Below are positions 33,452 through 41,557 of a stretch of DNA of 64,000 bases, one piece after another. The position numbers were made by a program, and so were the translations under genes. Position 1 is the first letter of the stretch. Each line of letters opens with the position of its first letter. A model generated the notes under the pieces. It saw only the letters and a list, made by a program, of their open reading frames with translations. It made no database searches and had not been told where the DNA came from. The DNA comes from Paenibacillus sp. DMB20 (GTDB lineage Bacteria; Bacillota; Bacilli; Paenibacillales; Paenibacillaceae): positions 1-64,000 of the forward strand of contig NZ_LAZU01000055.1 in NCBI RefSeq assembly GCF_000987955.1, read 5' to 3'.

Positions 33452-33586
33452 ATGAAAAAAAGAGCGAAACGGTCTTTGCCTAAAGGCGTAGGGTACTCTA
33501 CCGCTGTTTTCTTTGATTCAGCCGTCCGCGGGAGAAGTGTGTCCAAAAATGGCATAACCGGCGGCATAACCTTCGGGATTCGTTGA
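33452..33586 (+). CDS. Candidate 44-residue cationic peptide
   Basis: AUG 33452 has AAGGAGAG about 9 nt upstream and opens 44 codons: a strongly basic start (MKKRAKRSLPKG) and a Gly/Ser/Val/Ile-rich remainder ending GITFGIR, with no acidic residue but one Asp. No Cys, no membrane helix. It has a hairpin before it and two related hairpins after it. No family recognised; chance ORF remains possible. Confidence 0.35.
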   Translation: MKKRAKRSLPKGVGYSTAVFFDSAVRGRSVSKNGITGGITFGIR

Positions 33587-33610
33587 TCTGAAGGGATACA
33601 GTGGGCTTAA

Positions 33611-33679
33611 AACACCACAGGCCGCTTCCTGTGGAACATGGCTTTGACCTAAACACCACAGGAGTCTGTGGTGTTTTTT
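33611..33679 (+). terminator. Two related hairpins sharing AACACCACAGG; the second is a terminator
   Basis: CCACAGG/CCTGTGG (33615-33634) is followed by AAACACCACAG-GAGT-CTGTGGTGTTT plus TTT (33651-33679). The 5' arms are the same sequence, so the two stems could exchange partners. This resembles an antiterminator/terminator pair. Confidence 0.6.
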
Positions 33680-33709
33680 ATATTTTCGTGAAAAAGGAGA
33701 AGGATCAGC

Positions 33710-34696
33710 ATGCAAATCATCGGAGAACGGATTATCGTAAAGGCGGTTGAGGAACGTGACGCGGAGTCCCTTTTATCGCTAGAGGTAAGAAACAGGGAGT
33801 TTTTTCAACAGTTCACGGGGTTAAGAGAGGAATCGTTTTTTACGCTTCAAGGCCAGCTGGACAGAATCAAGGAAGCTGAGGATTTAAGCAAAAATGATAA
33901 GGGATACGTGTTCGTCATTCTTCTTAAGGACTCGGGCCGGGTCATTGGCGAAGTGATGCTGACGGAAGTCGTGAGGTACAATCTGCAAAGCTGCTGGGTC
34001 GGTTATTTCCTCGACAAGGAATACAATGGAAAAGGCTATATGACCGAAGCGGTTAAGCTGGTCGTGGAGTTTGCCTTTCGGGAGCTGGCACTCCACCGGA
34101 TCGAGGCCGGCGTTCAGCCTCATAACATAGGGTCCATCAAGGTTTTGCTCAAAGCGGGATTTCACAAAGAGGGCATCGCCAGGAAAAACGTCAAAGTCAA
34201 CGGGCGGTGGAAGGATCACCAAACCTTGGCGATCCTAAACGAGGAGGACGAGGATGAGGGGGACCAAGGGGCTCAAGCGCTTCAATCGATTCCAGCGATT
34301 GAAGCGGATCAAAAAGTAAGCCGTCATCAGCCGAACAGTATAGCTCCGCCAATCGGTCCCTATACTCACTTAACCAAAATTGCGCCAGGGGCCGAGCTGC
34401 TGGTCTTTTCCGGGCAAGTCGGAACGGACGTGAACGGTCATATCCCGGAAGATTTGAACGGGCAAATCCGGAATACGCTGGACAACATCACGCGTGTTCT
34501 GCACGAGGAATCTTTAACGTCCGATAGCATTGTTAAAATCAATATTTGGGCCGTGGAAACGATGGACTGGGATTATTTCCATAGAGTTTGGGAGGAATTC
34601 CATGGCGGCACGCCGCCTGCGATGACGATGGCCTACGTGCCTGCCCTGGCGGTTCCGTCACTGAAAGTAGAGATCGAGGTTTGGGCTGCCAAGTGA
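33710..34696 (+). CDS. Fusion of a RimJ/RimL-type acetyltransferase and a RidA-like domain
   Basis: A 328-residue protein. Residues 1-182 are a GNAT N-acetyltransferase: IVKAVEERDAESL, VGYFLDKEYNGKGYMTEAVKL (acetyl-CoA loop), HRIEAGVQPHNIGSIKVLLKAGF. A hydrophilic linker of about 30 residues (EEDEDEGDQ..) leads to residues about 212-328, a RidA/YjgF domain: IAPPIGPYTH, LLVFSGQVGTD, IRNTLDNITRVL, PAMTMAYVPALAVPSLKVEIEVWA. RidA proteins clear reactive enamines; here the usual catalytic Arg of the R-x-C/T-x motif is not present as such (MAYVPALAVP), so a deaminase function is uncertain. The fusion is in frame, with AAGGAGAAGG before the AUG. Confidence 0.85.
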   Translation: MQIIGERIIVKAVEERDAESLLSLEVRNREFFQQFTGLREESFFTLQGQLDRIKEAEDLSKNDKGYVFVILLKDSGRVIGEVMLTEVVRYNLQSCWVGYFLDKEYNGKGYMTEAVKLVVEFAFRELALHRIEAGVQPHNIGSIKVLLKAGFHKEGIARKNVKVNGRWKDHQTLAILNEEDEDEGDQGAQALQSIPAIEADQKVSRHQPNSIAPPIGPYTHLTKIAPGAELLVFSGQVGTDVNGHIPEDLNGQIRNTLDNITRVLHEESLTSDSIVKINIWAVETMDWDYFHRVWEEFHGGTPPAMTMAYVPALAVPSLKVEIEVWAAK

Positions 34697-34820
34697 TCGA
34701 GTACAAAGTTCAAGCCTTTAATTAGTTTGAATAACGTTCCATAGTATGGAAAAATTAGCGGTTGGAGACGTTTTTGAACTTCATTATTGTACATGACGTA
34801 TAGCGTAGGGGCTCGGGAGG

Positions 34821-35002
34821 TAACGGACTTCAGGTCCGTTACCTCCTGTTTTTATACCTCTCTTCAATCTTAACGGACATAGGATACGTTACAGGCCATT
34901 TTTGTGTGTTTTTCGGTAGTTTTGGCGGGTTAAGAGTCTCCTATGTCCGTTACATCAGGAAATGGTAATTCTAGGCATGCTAAGAGGCTGTCATGTCCGT
35001 TA
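34821..35002. repeat. Mirrored four-unit 21-bp repeat element, copy C
   Basis: Units at 34821-34841, 34871-34891 and, inverted, 34932-34952 and 34982-35002. Gaps are 29, 40 and 29 bp, identical to copy A. Unit 1 is extended to a 13-bp stem (GGAGGTAACGGAC/GTCCGTTACCTCC) with TGTTTTTA after it and would terminate transcription from the left. Units 3-4 have decayed on their left halves (TAAGAG for TAACGG). Confidence 0.82.
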
Positions 35003-35158
35003 GCGCTCGATGTCACCGCGAGGTTCGGCCTAACGCCAGCTCACTCAGGCGCATCCCTTGCTCAAACCAAGAAACAGCTTTGAACTGTAGAGAGGGACTA
35101 ACGTTTTTGAGTTTTCACAAATGATTGAAGCCATTATTGGCATGCACAGTTCATAAGT

Positions 35159-36289
35159 TTGCGTCGTTATGCCTTGGTTGTATGTGCGCACAATGAGGAA
35201 CGAGTGGTGGGGGATATCATTAGAAACTTGCAGGATATCCATTATCCTAAAGACCTGTATGATATCTACGTGATTGCCGACAATTGTTCCGATCGAACAG
35301 CAGAGATTTCCCGTGAACTCGGAGCCATTGCCAGGGAGCGTAATCATAAATTGCAAATAGGCAAGGGCTACGGGATTGAATGGTTCCTGGATCAACTGTG
35401 GAAACTTGAAGGCGAAGGAAAAGTTTATGATGCTGTTGCCATCTTTGATGCTGACAATCTAGTAATCCATAACTTCCTCCAACAAGTCAATTCCAAAATT
35501 GACCAAGGGCATGAAGTCATTCAAGCTTATCTTGACAGCAAAAACCCAAATGACACTTGGATCACAAAGAGTTATGCATTTTCTTACTGGGCAGCGAGTC
35601 GGATTTATCAAACGGCACGCGAGAACATCGGTTTAAGTGCTCAACTAGGCGGGACCGGGATGATCTTTAGCGGCGAAATCCTAAAAGAAATGGGCTGGGG
35701 AGCGAAATCATTAACGGAGGACCTTGAATTTACTGTAAAGTACATTGTAGAAAAAGGCAGGAAAGTCGCCTGGTTGCATACGGCCAAGATTTATGATGAA
35801 AAGCCTCTTAAAATGAAACAATCGTATGTACAACGAATTCGATGGATGAAGGGACATTTTTACTGTGCTTTCCGATATGCCAAACCGCTGATACATAAGA
35901 TTGTAAAAGCGAAGGGATCCAGATGGATTGCACTGGATGTGCTGATCTATCTTTTTCAGCCTGCCCTATTCGTACTAGCCCTGAGCGGTTTAGCTCTACT
36001 TGGTCTATCGGTGTTTGAGCCGTTACCTCTTTGGGTGCCAAAATACGTACACAATTCATACATTTGGTTGAGTGTTTTAATCCCTTTTTACTTACTGCCT
36101 ATTATTGGCCTTCTCCTTGAAAATCAATGGAAACGGGTCTGGTGGTTCTTGTATTTGTATATTTTCTCCTGTACTTGGATACCGATTGTAGCTTATTCGA
36201 TTTTCAAAAGAAATGAAAAAACCTGGAGTCATACGCAGCACACCCGTTCCATGGATAACAAGGAATTTATGCAAGAGGGCGGTTTTTGA
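35159..36289 (+). CDS. Family 2 glycosyltransferase, probably 5'-truncated
   Basis: A 376-residue processive-type GT2 enzyme. It starts directly at the catalytic domain: YALVVCAHNEERVV, the DxD-type IFDADN (about 98-103), GGTGMIFSGEIL, TEDLEF and QRIRWMKGH (QxxRW motif). Three or four C-terminal helices follow. Relatives carry one or two N-terminal helices before this domain; here only a UUG at 35159 without a good ribosome site is available and a stop lies 33 nt upstream in frame. Base composition is clearly more AT-rich than the neighbours, which suggests transfer followed by loss of the 5' end. Confidence 0.75.
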   Translation: MRRYALVVCAHNEERVVGDIIRNLQDIHYPKDLYDIYVIADNCSDRTAEISRELGAIARERNHKLQIGKGYGIEWFLDQLWKLEGEGKVYDAVAIFDADNLVIHNFLQQVNSKIDQGHEVIQAYLDSKNPNDTWITKSYAFSYWAASRIYQTARENIGLSAQLGGTGMIFSGEILKEMGWGAKSLTEDLEFTVKYIVEKGRKVAWLHTAKIYDEKPLKMKQSYVQRIRWMKGHFYCAFRYAKPLIHKIVKAKGSRWIALDVLIYLFQPALFVLALSGLALLGLSVFEPLPLWVPKYVHNSYIWLSVLIPFYLLPIIGLLLENQWKRVWWFLYLYIFSCTWIPIVAYSIFKRNEKTWSHTQHTRSMDNKEFMQEGGF

Positions 36290-36319
36290 GTGAAAAACCG
36301 TCAGCGTGGGCGTGCATTG

Positions 36320-36355
36320 AAAAAGGGAAACTTGGACGTCCAAGTTTCCCTTTTT
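36320..36355. terminator. Perfect 36-bp palindrome, bidirectional terminator
   Basis: AAAAAGGGAAACTTGGAC followed at once by its exact complement, giving U tails on both strands. It separates the convergent glycosyltransferase and nrdB genes. Confidence 0.9.
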
Positions 36356-36401
36356 GTTATCCCTCTATGTTTAAGTCCAGTATGGCTAATGTCCGCCTGA
36401 T

Positions 36402-37433
36402 TTACAGATCGTCGAACCCGTTGTCGTCGCCGACTTTGCCGTAGTTGCGGGATTTGGCTTCGAAGAAGTCCGTTTTCGTCGCGTTCAGGGCTTCGTCGGA
36501 GAACGGCTTGATCCAAGGCATGCAGTTTACGTCGACGCCTTGATAAGCTTTGTCCAGCCCCATCATGGTCAGGCGGCGGTTGGCGATGTATTTGATGTAG
36601 TCGGAAAGCTCGTTCAGGTCAATGCCTTTTACATTGCTCAGCGTGTAGTGGGCCCAGTTCGTTTCCAGCTCCACGGCGCGGTCGATGGTGCGGTAAACAT
36701 AGTCGATGTTTTCCTTGGTGTTCAGCTCAGGGAAGTCCTTCAGCAGCTGTTTGAACACTTCTGCAAAGAAATAGCAGTGCTGGTTCTCGTCACGCTGGAT
36801 GTAGGAGATCATCTGGCTGGTTGCCATCATTTTTTGGTCGCGCGCAAGGTTGTAGAAGAAGGCGAATGTGCTGTAGAAGAAAATGCCTTCGAGAATCAGG
36901 TCGGCCACCATCGATTGGAAGAAGGTTTGCGGCGACGGATTGTCGCGGAACGATTGGTAAATGTCGGCGATGAACCGGTTGCGGTCGAGCAGCACCGGAT
37001 CGTGCTTCCAGTATTCAAAAATTTCCTTCTGTTCCTGCTCGGAAACGATCGAGGACAGGACATAGGAATAGGATTGGTTGTGGACCACTTCCTGCTGTCC
37101 GATTATCGCCGAGATGGCCTCGAGGGAGGAGTCGGTGAAATACCGTTTGACGTCTCCGACAAACATCGTCTGCATGGAATCCAGAACCGCGAGCAGCGAA
37201 ATGTTGATTTTAAAGGTGCGCTGTTCCTCCGGATCCAGGAGCGGGAACTGCCCGGCATCCTTGGACATCGGAATTTCGTCCGCGATCCAGTGGTTCAGGA
37301 GCAGCACTTTGTACAGCTTGTACATGTGCGGCATACGGATGTCGTTCCAGTTCAAAATGCCGGAGCATTCCCCTTCGATAATGCGCGTCGATTGGTTAGG
37401 CGCTTCCGTGTTAAAAATCTTTTGCATTTGCAT
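36402..37433 (-). CDS. nrdB: Class I ribonucleotide reductase, beta subunit
   Basis: A 343-residue R2 protein that houses the di-iron (or manganese) cofactor and tyrosyl radical. The two ExxH ligand pairs are QQEVVHNQSYSYV and RDENQHCYFFAE, the intervening Glu is in DLILEGIFF, and a Tyr of NQSYSY is the radical site. The C-terminal GDDNGFDDL tail is the docking peptide for NrdA. AUG 37433 has AAGGAG 9 nt upstream; AUG 37439 is too close. It lies 641 nt downstream of nrdA on the same strand. Confidence 0.93.
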   Translation of the reverse strand: MQMQKIFNTEAPNQSTRIIEGECSGILNWNDIRMPHMYKLYKVLLLNHWIADEIPMSKDAGQFPLLDPEEQRTFKINISLLAVLDSMQTMFVGDVKRYFTDSSLEAISAIIGQQEVVHNQSYSYVLSSIVSEQEQKEIFEYWKHDPVLLDRNRFIADIYQSFRDNPSPQTFFQSMVADLILEGIFFYSTFAFFYNLARDQKMMATSQMISYIQRDENQHCYFFAEVFKQLLKDFPELNTKENIDYVYRTIDRAVELETNWAHYTLSNVKGIDLNELSDYIKYIANRRLTMMGLDKAYQGVDVNCMPWIKPFSDEALNATKTDFFEAKSRNYGKVGDDNGFDDL

Positions 37434-37439
37434 GCTCAT

Positions 37440-38074
37440 TCTCTCCTTGCAATGATATTGGTAAAAAGCTTTCCGTTACGATAGCTTGGTCCGACAACGT
37501 TAGGTTTCGGGACGGGTATCCCATCTCCGGCCGCTTCTTGGGGGATCGGGTATCCTATATCCGGCCGCTTCTTGTCAGCCCTTTGCCTGAATGTATATGA
37601 AGGTTGCAAAGGGCTCCCAAAGGCGGACGTAAACTCCTCCGATTGGATACCCTCACCCTTCGCCGTTTTTTCTTTAGGTTATTCAAAGATGCAGGATCTC
37701 GTACTGGGCAGGTTTAGAAAGCAAATCAAATCAAACTAATATTAAATTTACTCCAAATTAAGACGAATCCCTAAAGAAGTACTCCGCATGATAATCCAGA
37801 TAGAACGCCGCAGAAACTTGGTAGTGTTTGCACCAAACTTAAAGCGTACCCGAAGGGGGAAAAGCGCTCCCTGCACCGAAATTTCGTTCCTCCGCCAAAC
37901 TCAATACCTTACGCGGGTTGAAGTTCCGGGAGTCCAGAGGTAAAAGTGTTCCGAAGGAAAACTCGCTTCGGAAGCATCCGCTTGCCCTATGGGGCCCTCC
38001 TGAAAGTTTCCCGTAGGGAAACTCTCTCCGAAAGCATACGCTTGGAAAGGGAGGGTTTGGGAGGGTGAGAACAC
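37440..38074. other. Long spacer between nrdA and nrdB with short repeats
   Basis: 635 nt without a gene. At 37511-37574 a 30-bp unit (GGGTATCC..CCGGCCGCTTCTTG) occurs twice, 33 bp apart. At 37950-38050 another pair occurs (..TCGCTTCGGAAGCATCCGCTTG and ..TCTCTCCGAAAGCATACGCTTG). No terminator was found on the minus strand, so nrdB may be read through from nrdA or have its own promoter here. Confidence 0.55.
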
Positions 38075-40408
38075 TTAGCTAGCACAAGATTCGCATTCCT
38101 CAATCGTCAGCGCGCGGCTGCGTACATAGTACGTAGACTTGATGCCGGCTCTCCAGGCATGCAGGTGCAGCTCCAAGAATTCCGATGCCCGGATGTCCGG
38201 ACGCACGTACAGGTTGAAGCTTTGCGCCTGGTCCACGTGGCGCTGGCGGGCAGCCGCCATCTTGATGGACCAGTTCTGGTCGATCAGGAAGGCTGTTTTG
38301 TAATACCAGATCGTTTTTTCGGACAGGTCCGGCGCCGGATTGGCGATTTTGTACGTCGTTTTCTCCTCATAGGACAGAAGCTCGTACAGCGGATCGATGC
38401 TGGCGGTGGAGCCGGCAATGATCGAAGTGGAGCCGTTCGGCGCGATGGCGAAAAGCCAGGCGTTGCGGACGCCGTTTTGCTGCACTTCGCGCTGCAGCTC
38501 GCGCCACTGTTCGGTGGATACGTACTTGCCTTCATGCTCGCCGTCGGTGTAACCGCGGAACGTGAAGTATTCGCCGCTCTCCCAGTCGGAGCCTTTGAAC
38601 TTCGGATAGTGGCCTTTTTCCTTGGCCAGCTCCATGCTCGATTTCACGAGCAGGTAGTTGATATGTTCATACAGGTTATCGTTATACGCAACCGCTTCGT
38701 CGGATTCCCAGCGGATGCCTTCCAAGGCCAACAGGTGATGCAGGCCGAAGGTGCCGAGTCCTACCGCGCGGTACTGGCTGTTCGTGTACTGCGCCTGCAG
38801 CACCTCGATGTTATTGATGTCGATCACGTTGTCCAGCATGCGGACCTGAATCGGCACGAGACGCTCCAGCACGCCGGCAGGTACCGCGCGGGCAAGGTGG
38901 ATGGAGTTCAGGTTGCACACGACGAAATCGCCCGGAATTTTCGAGATGACGATGCGGGTCTGTCCGTCTTTAGTCACCAGTTCTTCCTGTTCGACCACCG
39001 TCGGCGATTGGTTCTGCATAATTTCCGTACACAGGTTGGAAGAGTAGATCATGCCGTGCGCGGAGTTCGGGTTCGAACGGTTGACGGTATCGCGGTAGAA
39101 CATGTAAGGCGTACCGGTTTCAAGCTGGGATTTCATGATCCGCTTCATGATATCGATCGCCTGCACCGTAATGCGCGGCAGCAGCGGATGGGCAACGGCC
39201 TCGGCATATTTTTCGCGGAACTTGCCTTCGCCCTTCTTCTCGTCATAAAAATCTTCCAGGCCGAGCGGACGGCCGTTTTCGTCTTTCCAGCCCATAATCT
39301 TCTTCACTTCGTGCGGACAGAACAGGTTCCACTCGTCTCGGGCTTCAACGGCTTCCATGAACAGGTCGGGCAGGCATACGCCGTGGAACACGTCATGCGC
39401 TCTCATGCGCTCGTCGCCGTTGTTCAGCTTCAGGTCGAGGAAGGCCAGAATGTCTTTGTGGAACACGTCGAGGTAGACGGCGATCGCGCCCTTGCGCGTA
39501 CCGAGCTGGTCTACGCTGACGGCGGTGTTGTTCAGCTGGCGGATCCAAGGGATGACGCCGGAGCTGGTGTTTTTATGTCCGCGGATGTCGGAGCCGCGGG
39601 CTCTCACCTTGCCGAGGTAGACGCCGATGCCGCCGCCCATTTTGCTGAGACGGGCCACGTCCGTGTTGGAGTCGAAAATCCCCTCAAGCGAGTCGTCCAC
39701 CGTATCGATGAAGCAGCTGGAAAGCTGTCCGGCCACTTTTTTGCCGGCGTTGGACATGGTTGGCGTTGCTGCGGTCATGTACAGGTTGCTCATCGCCCAG
39801 TAGGCTTCTTTTACCAGATCAAGGCGCTTATCGGCAGGCTCTTGGTGCATGAGGTACATGGCGATGACCATATAACGCTCCTGCGGGAGCTCCATCACGC
39901 GGCCGTCAAAGTCGGTAGCCAGGTAACGTTCAGCGAGCGTCAGCAGGCCGATGTAATCAAACAGAAGATCGCGGGTGTAATCGATCGTATCCCCGAGCTC
40001 TTCGATTTGCTCCTTGGTATAGCATTCCAGCAGCTCTTCGCGGTAAATGCCTTTTTGCACAAGCTCGCTGATGAGCGGGTATAGCGCGCCGTAAGGCTCT
40101 TCAGGGTATGCTTTATAACGGCGGTTGTTGGCCGCTTTTTTATAGAGGGAGGTTAAAAGGGAGCGGGCCGCCGCAAACTTCCAGTTCGGCTCCTCTTTGG
40201 ATACCAGCTCCAGGGCGGACATGGTGAAGGCGCTGCTGATTTCCTCGCCGGTGACCTGTTCGCCGCGAAGCTTGGAGTTAACGCCGCGGAGAAGGCGTTC
40301 CTTGTCGAGCATCTCCAGTTCCTTCAAAATGCGGTCCGCATAAACGGAGAGGCGGATTTCGTCAAAAGCTAGCTGGCGGTTGTTCGGTTTAACTACGAGT
40401 TGGGGCAT
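38075..40408 (-). CDS. nrdA: Class I ribonucleotide reductase, alpha subunit
   Basis: A 777-residue R1 protein that reduces ribonucleotides. Active-site cysteines are in GQLSSCFID, YSSNLCTEIMQ and VVCNLNSIH, and the C-terminal redox pair is ECESCAS at the very end. A short N-terminal region without a full ATP-cone (LVVKPNNRQLAFDEIRL) precedes the core. AUG 40408 has GAGG 9 nt upstream; longer frames have no ribosome site. Its leader is a cobalamin riboswitch and its promoter carries NrdR boxes. Confidence 0.95.
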   Translation of the reverse strand: MPQLVVKPNNRQLAFDEIRLSVYADRILKELEMLDKERLLRGVNSKLRGEQVTGEEISSAFTMSALELVSKEEPNWKFAAARSLLTSLYKKAANNRRYKAYPEEPYGALYPLISELVQKGIYREELLECYTKEQIEELGDTIDYTRDLLFDYIGLLTLAERYLATDFDGRVMELPQERYMVIAMYLMHQEPADKRLDLVKEAYWAMSNLYMTAATPTMSNAGKKVAGQLSSCFIDTVDDSLEGIFDSNTDVARLSKMGGGIGVYLGKVRARGSDIRGHKNTSSGVIPWIRQLNNTAVSVDQLGTRKGAIAVYLDVFHKDILAFLDLKLNNGDERMRAHDVFHGVCLPDLFMEAVEARDEWNLFCPHEVKKIMGWKDENGRPLGLEDFYDEKKGEGKFREKYAEAVAHPLLPRITVQAIDIMKRIMKSQLETGTPYMFYRDTVNRSNPNSAHGMIYSSNLCTEIMQNQSPTVVEQEELVTKDGQTRIVISKIPGDFVVCNLNSIHLARAVPAGVLERLVPIQVRMLDNVIDINNIEVLQAQYTNSQYRAVGLGTFGLHHLLALEGIRWESDEAVAYNDNLYEHINYLLVKSSMELAKEKGHYPKFKGSDWESGEYFTFRGYTDGEHEGKYVSTEQWRELQREVQQNGVRNAWLFAIAPNGSTSIIAGSTASIDPLYELLSYEEKTTYKIANPAPDLSEKTIWYYKTAFLIDQNWSIKMAAARQRHVDQAQSFNLYVRPDIRASEFLELHLHAWRAGIKSTYYVRSRALTIEECESCAS

Positions 40409-40621
40409 GAATAATTCCTCGCTTTCCAAAGGAAAAATGAAAATAGGCATAAAAAAACATTTTCGGAAAACCTTAGGGAAGGTTTGAAAATGTCCGTGTG
40501 CGCTGTGAATCGAAGTGTGCATGATAGCGTTAAGCCGGCTGCCGCCGGCCTATCCGGTATGTACAGACGCAATTCGTGAACACTTTCCTAATTCCCCGTA
40601 GGACAGGTGTCAAAAACGCAT

Positions 40622-40824
40622 ACAGGCAGGTCTCCTGACTTGGGCCCGATGCCGGCGCCTTCCCAAGGACCTGTTGGACTTCATCCTCAGTGGCATTTAA
40701 CCGGACTCGATTCAGACAGCGTAAGGAACGCTCTCTTTCTGCCCTTTACAGTGGCGGGACCGTGATGGATTTGCACCATGCTTCCCTATTAAGTCAAACG
40801 CCCATGCGGAGCGAAAGACACCTG
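40622..40824 (-). promoter_or_regulatory. Cobalamin riboswitch in the nrdA leader
   Basis: On the minus strand the leader reads AGGTGTC.. at its 5' end, then GGGAAGCATGGTGCAAATCC and GGTCCCGCCACTGTAA (the B12 box core is GCCACTG), and ends with GTCAGGAGACCTGCC. These are the conserved landmarks of AdoCbl-sensing riboswitches, in order. Downstream, GCCGGC/GCCGGC at about 40535-40552 may be part of the expression platform. High cobalamin should lower nrdAB expression, as known for Streptomyces nrdABS, where a B12-dependent class II reductase then takes over. Confidence 0.93.
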
Positions 40825-40825
40825 T

Positions 40826-40875
40826 ACACACTATATTTGGTTGGTGCTTATTAAATTTAACCCAATATATTGTGT
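40826..40875 (-). promoter_or_regulatory. Two NrdR boxes overlapping the nrdA promoter
   Basis: ACACACTATATTTGGT (40826-40841) and ACCCAATATATTGTGT (40860-40875) are near-complements (14 of 16) and fit the NrdR box consensus. Their centres are 34 bp apart, about three helical turns, as usual for NrdR. On the minus strand TATAGT inside the first box is a good -10, placing the start at the riboswitch 5' end. The -35 is weak. Confidence 0.85.
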
Positions 40876-41138
40876 TTGTAAACCATAAACTTAAAAAATG
40901 CACAAATCGAATTATAACAAACGGACGAGAAAACCGCCAATCCGCAAACGTACAAGATAGAGTGAGATTCCTCACATTTTGACGAAATACGTTCGTTTAT
41001 TCATGGATTCAATCTTTATGGGAAATTGCTTTTGCCGCGGAGGGGGAAAAGGACCGGTAGGCAGGTTTTGAGTTGGGCGGGGAAATGGTAAAATGGAGAT
41101 ATTCAGTGGATGTTTAGAAAAAAGAGGAGGCGAAGAAA

Positions 41139-41465
41139 ATGGCGATCGCAGAAGTAACCGTCATTCCGATCGGGACGGAAACCACGAGTTTAAGCCCGTA
41201 TGTTGCCGAAATGCAAAAAGTTCTGCAGCAGCAGGAGGGCATATCCTACGAGCTGACCTCCATGAGCACGATTATTGAAGGCGATTTGGCCCATGTGTGG
41301 CGGGCGATTGCGGCGCTTCACGAAGCTCCGTTCATGTCCGGAGCGAAGCGGGTATCCACTTCCGTCAAAATCGACGACCGGCGCGACAAGGCTTCATCGA
41401 GCAGGCAGAAGCTGCAGTCGGTGCAGGAAAAGCTGGGCGGAGAATGCGCCATGGCTCCCAATTGA
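41139..41465 (+). CDS. MTH1187/YkoF-type thiamine-binding protein
   Basis: A 108-residue protein of the DUF77 family: IAEVTVIPIGTETTSLSPYVAEM (split here as IAEVTVIPIGT and SLSPYVAEM), YELTSMSTIIEG, HEAPFMSGAKRVSTSVKIDDR. Members form small ferredoxin-like dimers that bind thiamine or its pyrimidine part. GAGGAGG precedes the AUG. Single gene with its own terminator. Confidence 0.87.
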   Translation: MAIAEVTVIPIGTETTSLSPYVAEMQKVLQQQEGISYELTSMSTIIEGDLAHVWRAIAALHEAPFMSGAKRVSTSVKIDDRRDKASSSRQKLQSVQEKLGGECAMAPN

Positions 41466-41472
41466 AGCACAA

Positions 41473-41512
41473 AAAATGGACTATTCACCCATCAGTGAAT
41501 ATGTCCATTTTC
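41473..41512 (+). terminator. Intrinsic terminator
   Basis: AAAATGGAC.ATTCAC pairs with GTGAAT..GTCCATTTT. It also faces the aceA gene coming from the right. Confidence 0.8.
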
Positions 41513-41557
41513 GTTAACTGCAATTTGGGCAATAAATCAAATTTGCGGGAGAGAGGA

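Noticed and set aside
38159..40084. 641-codon open frame on the plus strand
   Set aside because: Antisense to nrdA, which has all catalytic cysteines. Strong codon bias on one strand commonly leaves such shadow frames.
40712..40975. 87-codon minus-strand frame
   Set aside because: Most of it lies in the cobalamin riboswitch and NrdR-box promoter; no ribosome site.
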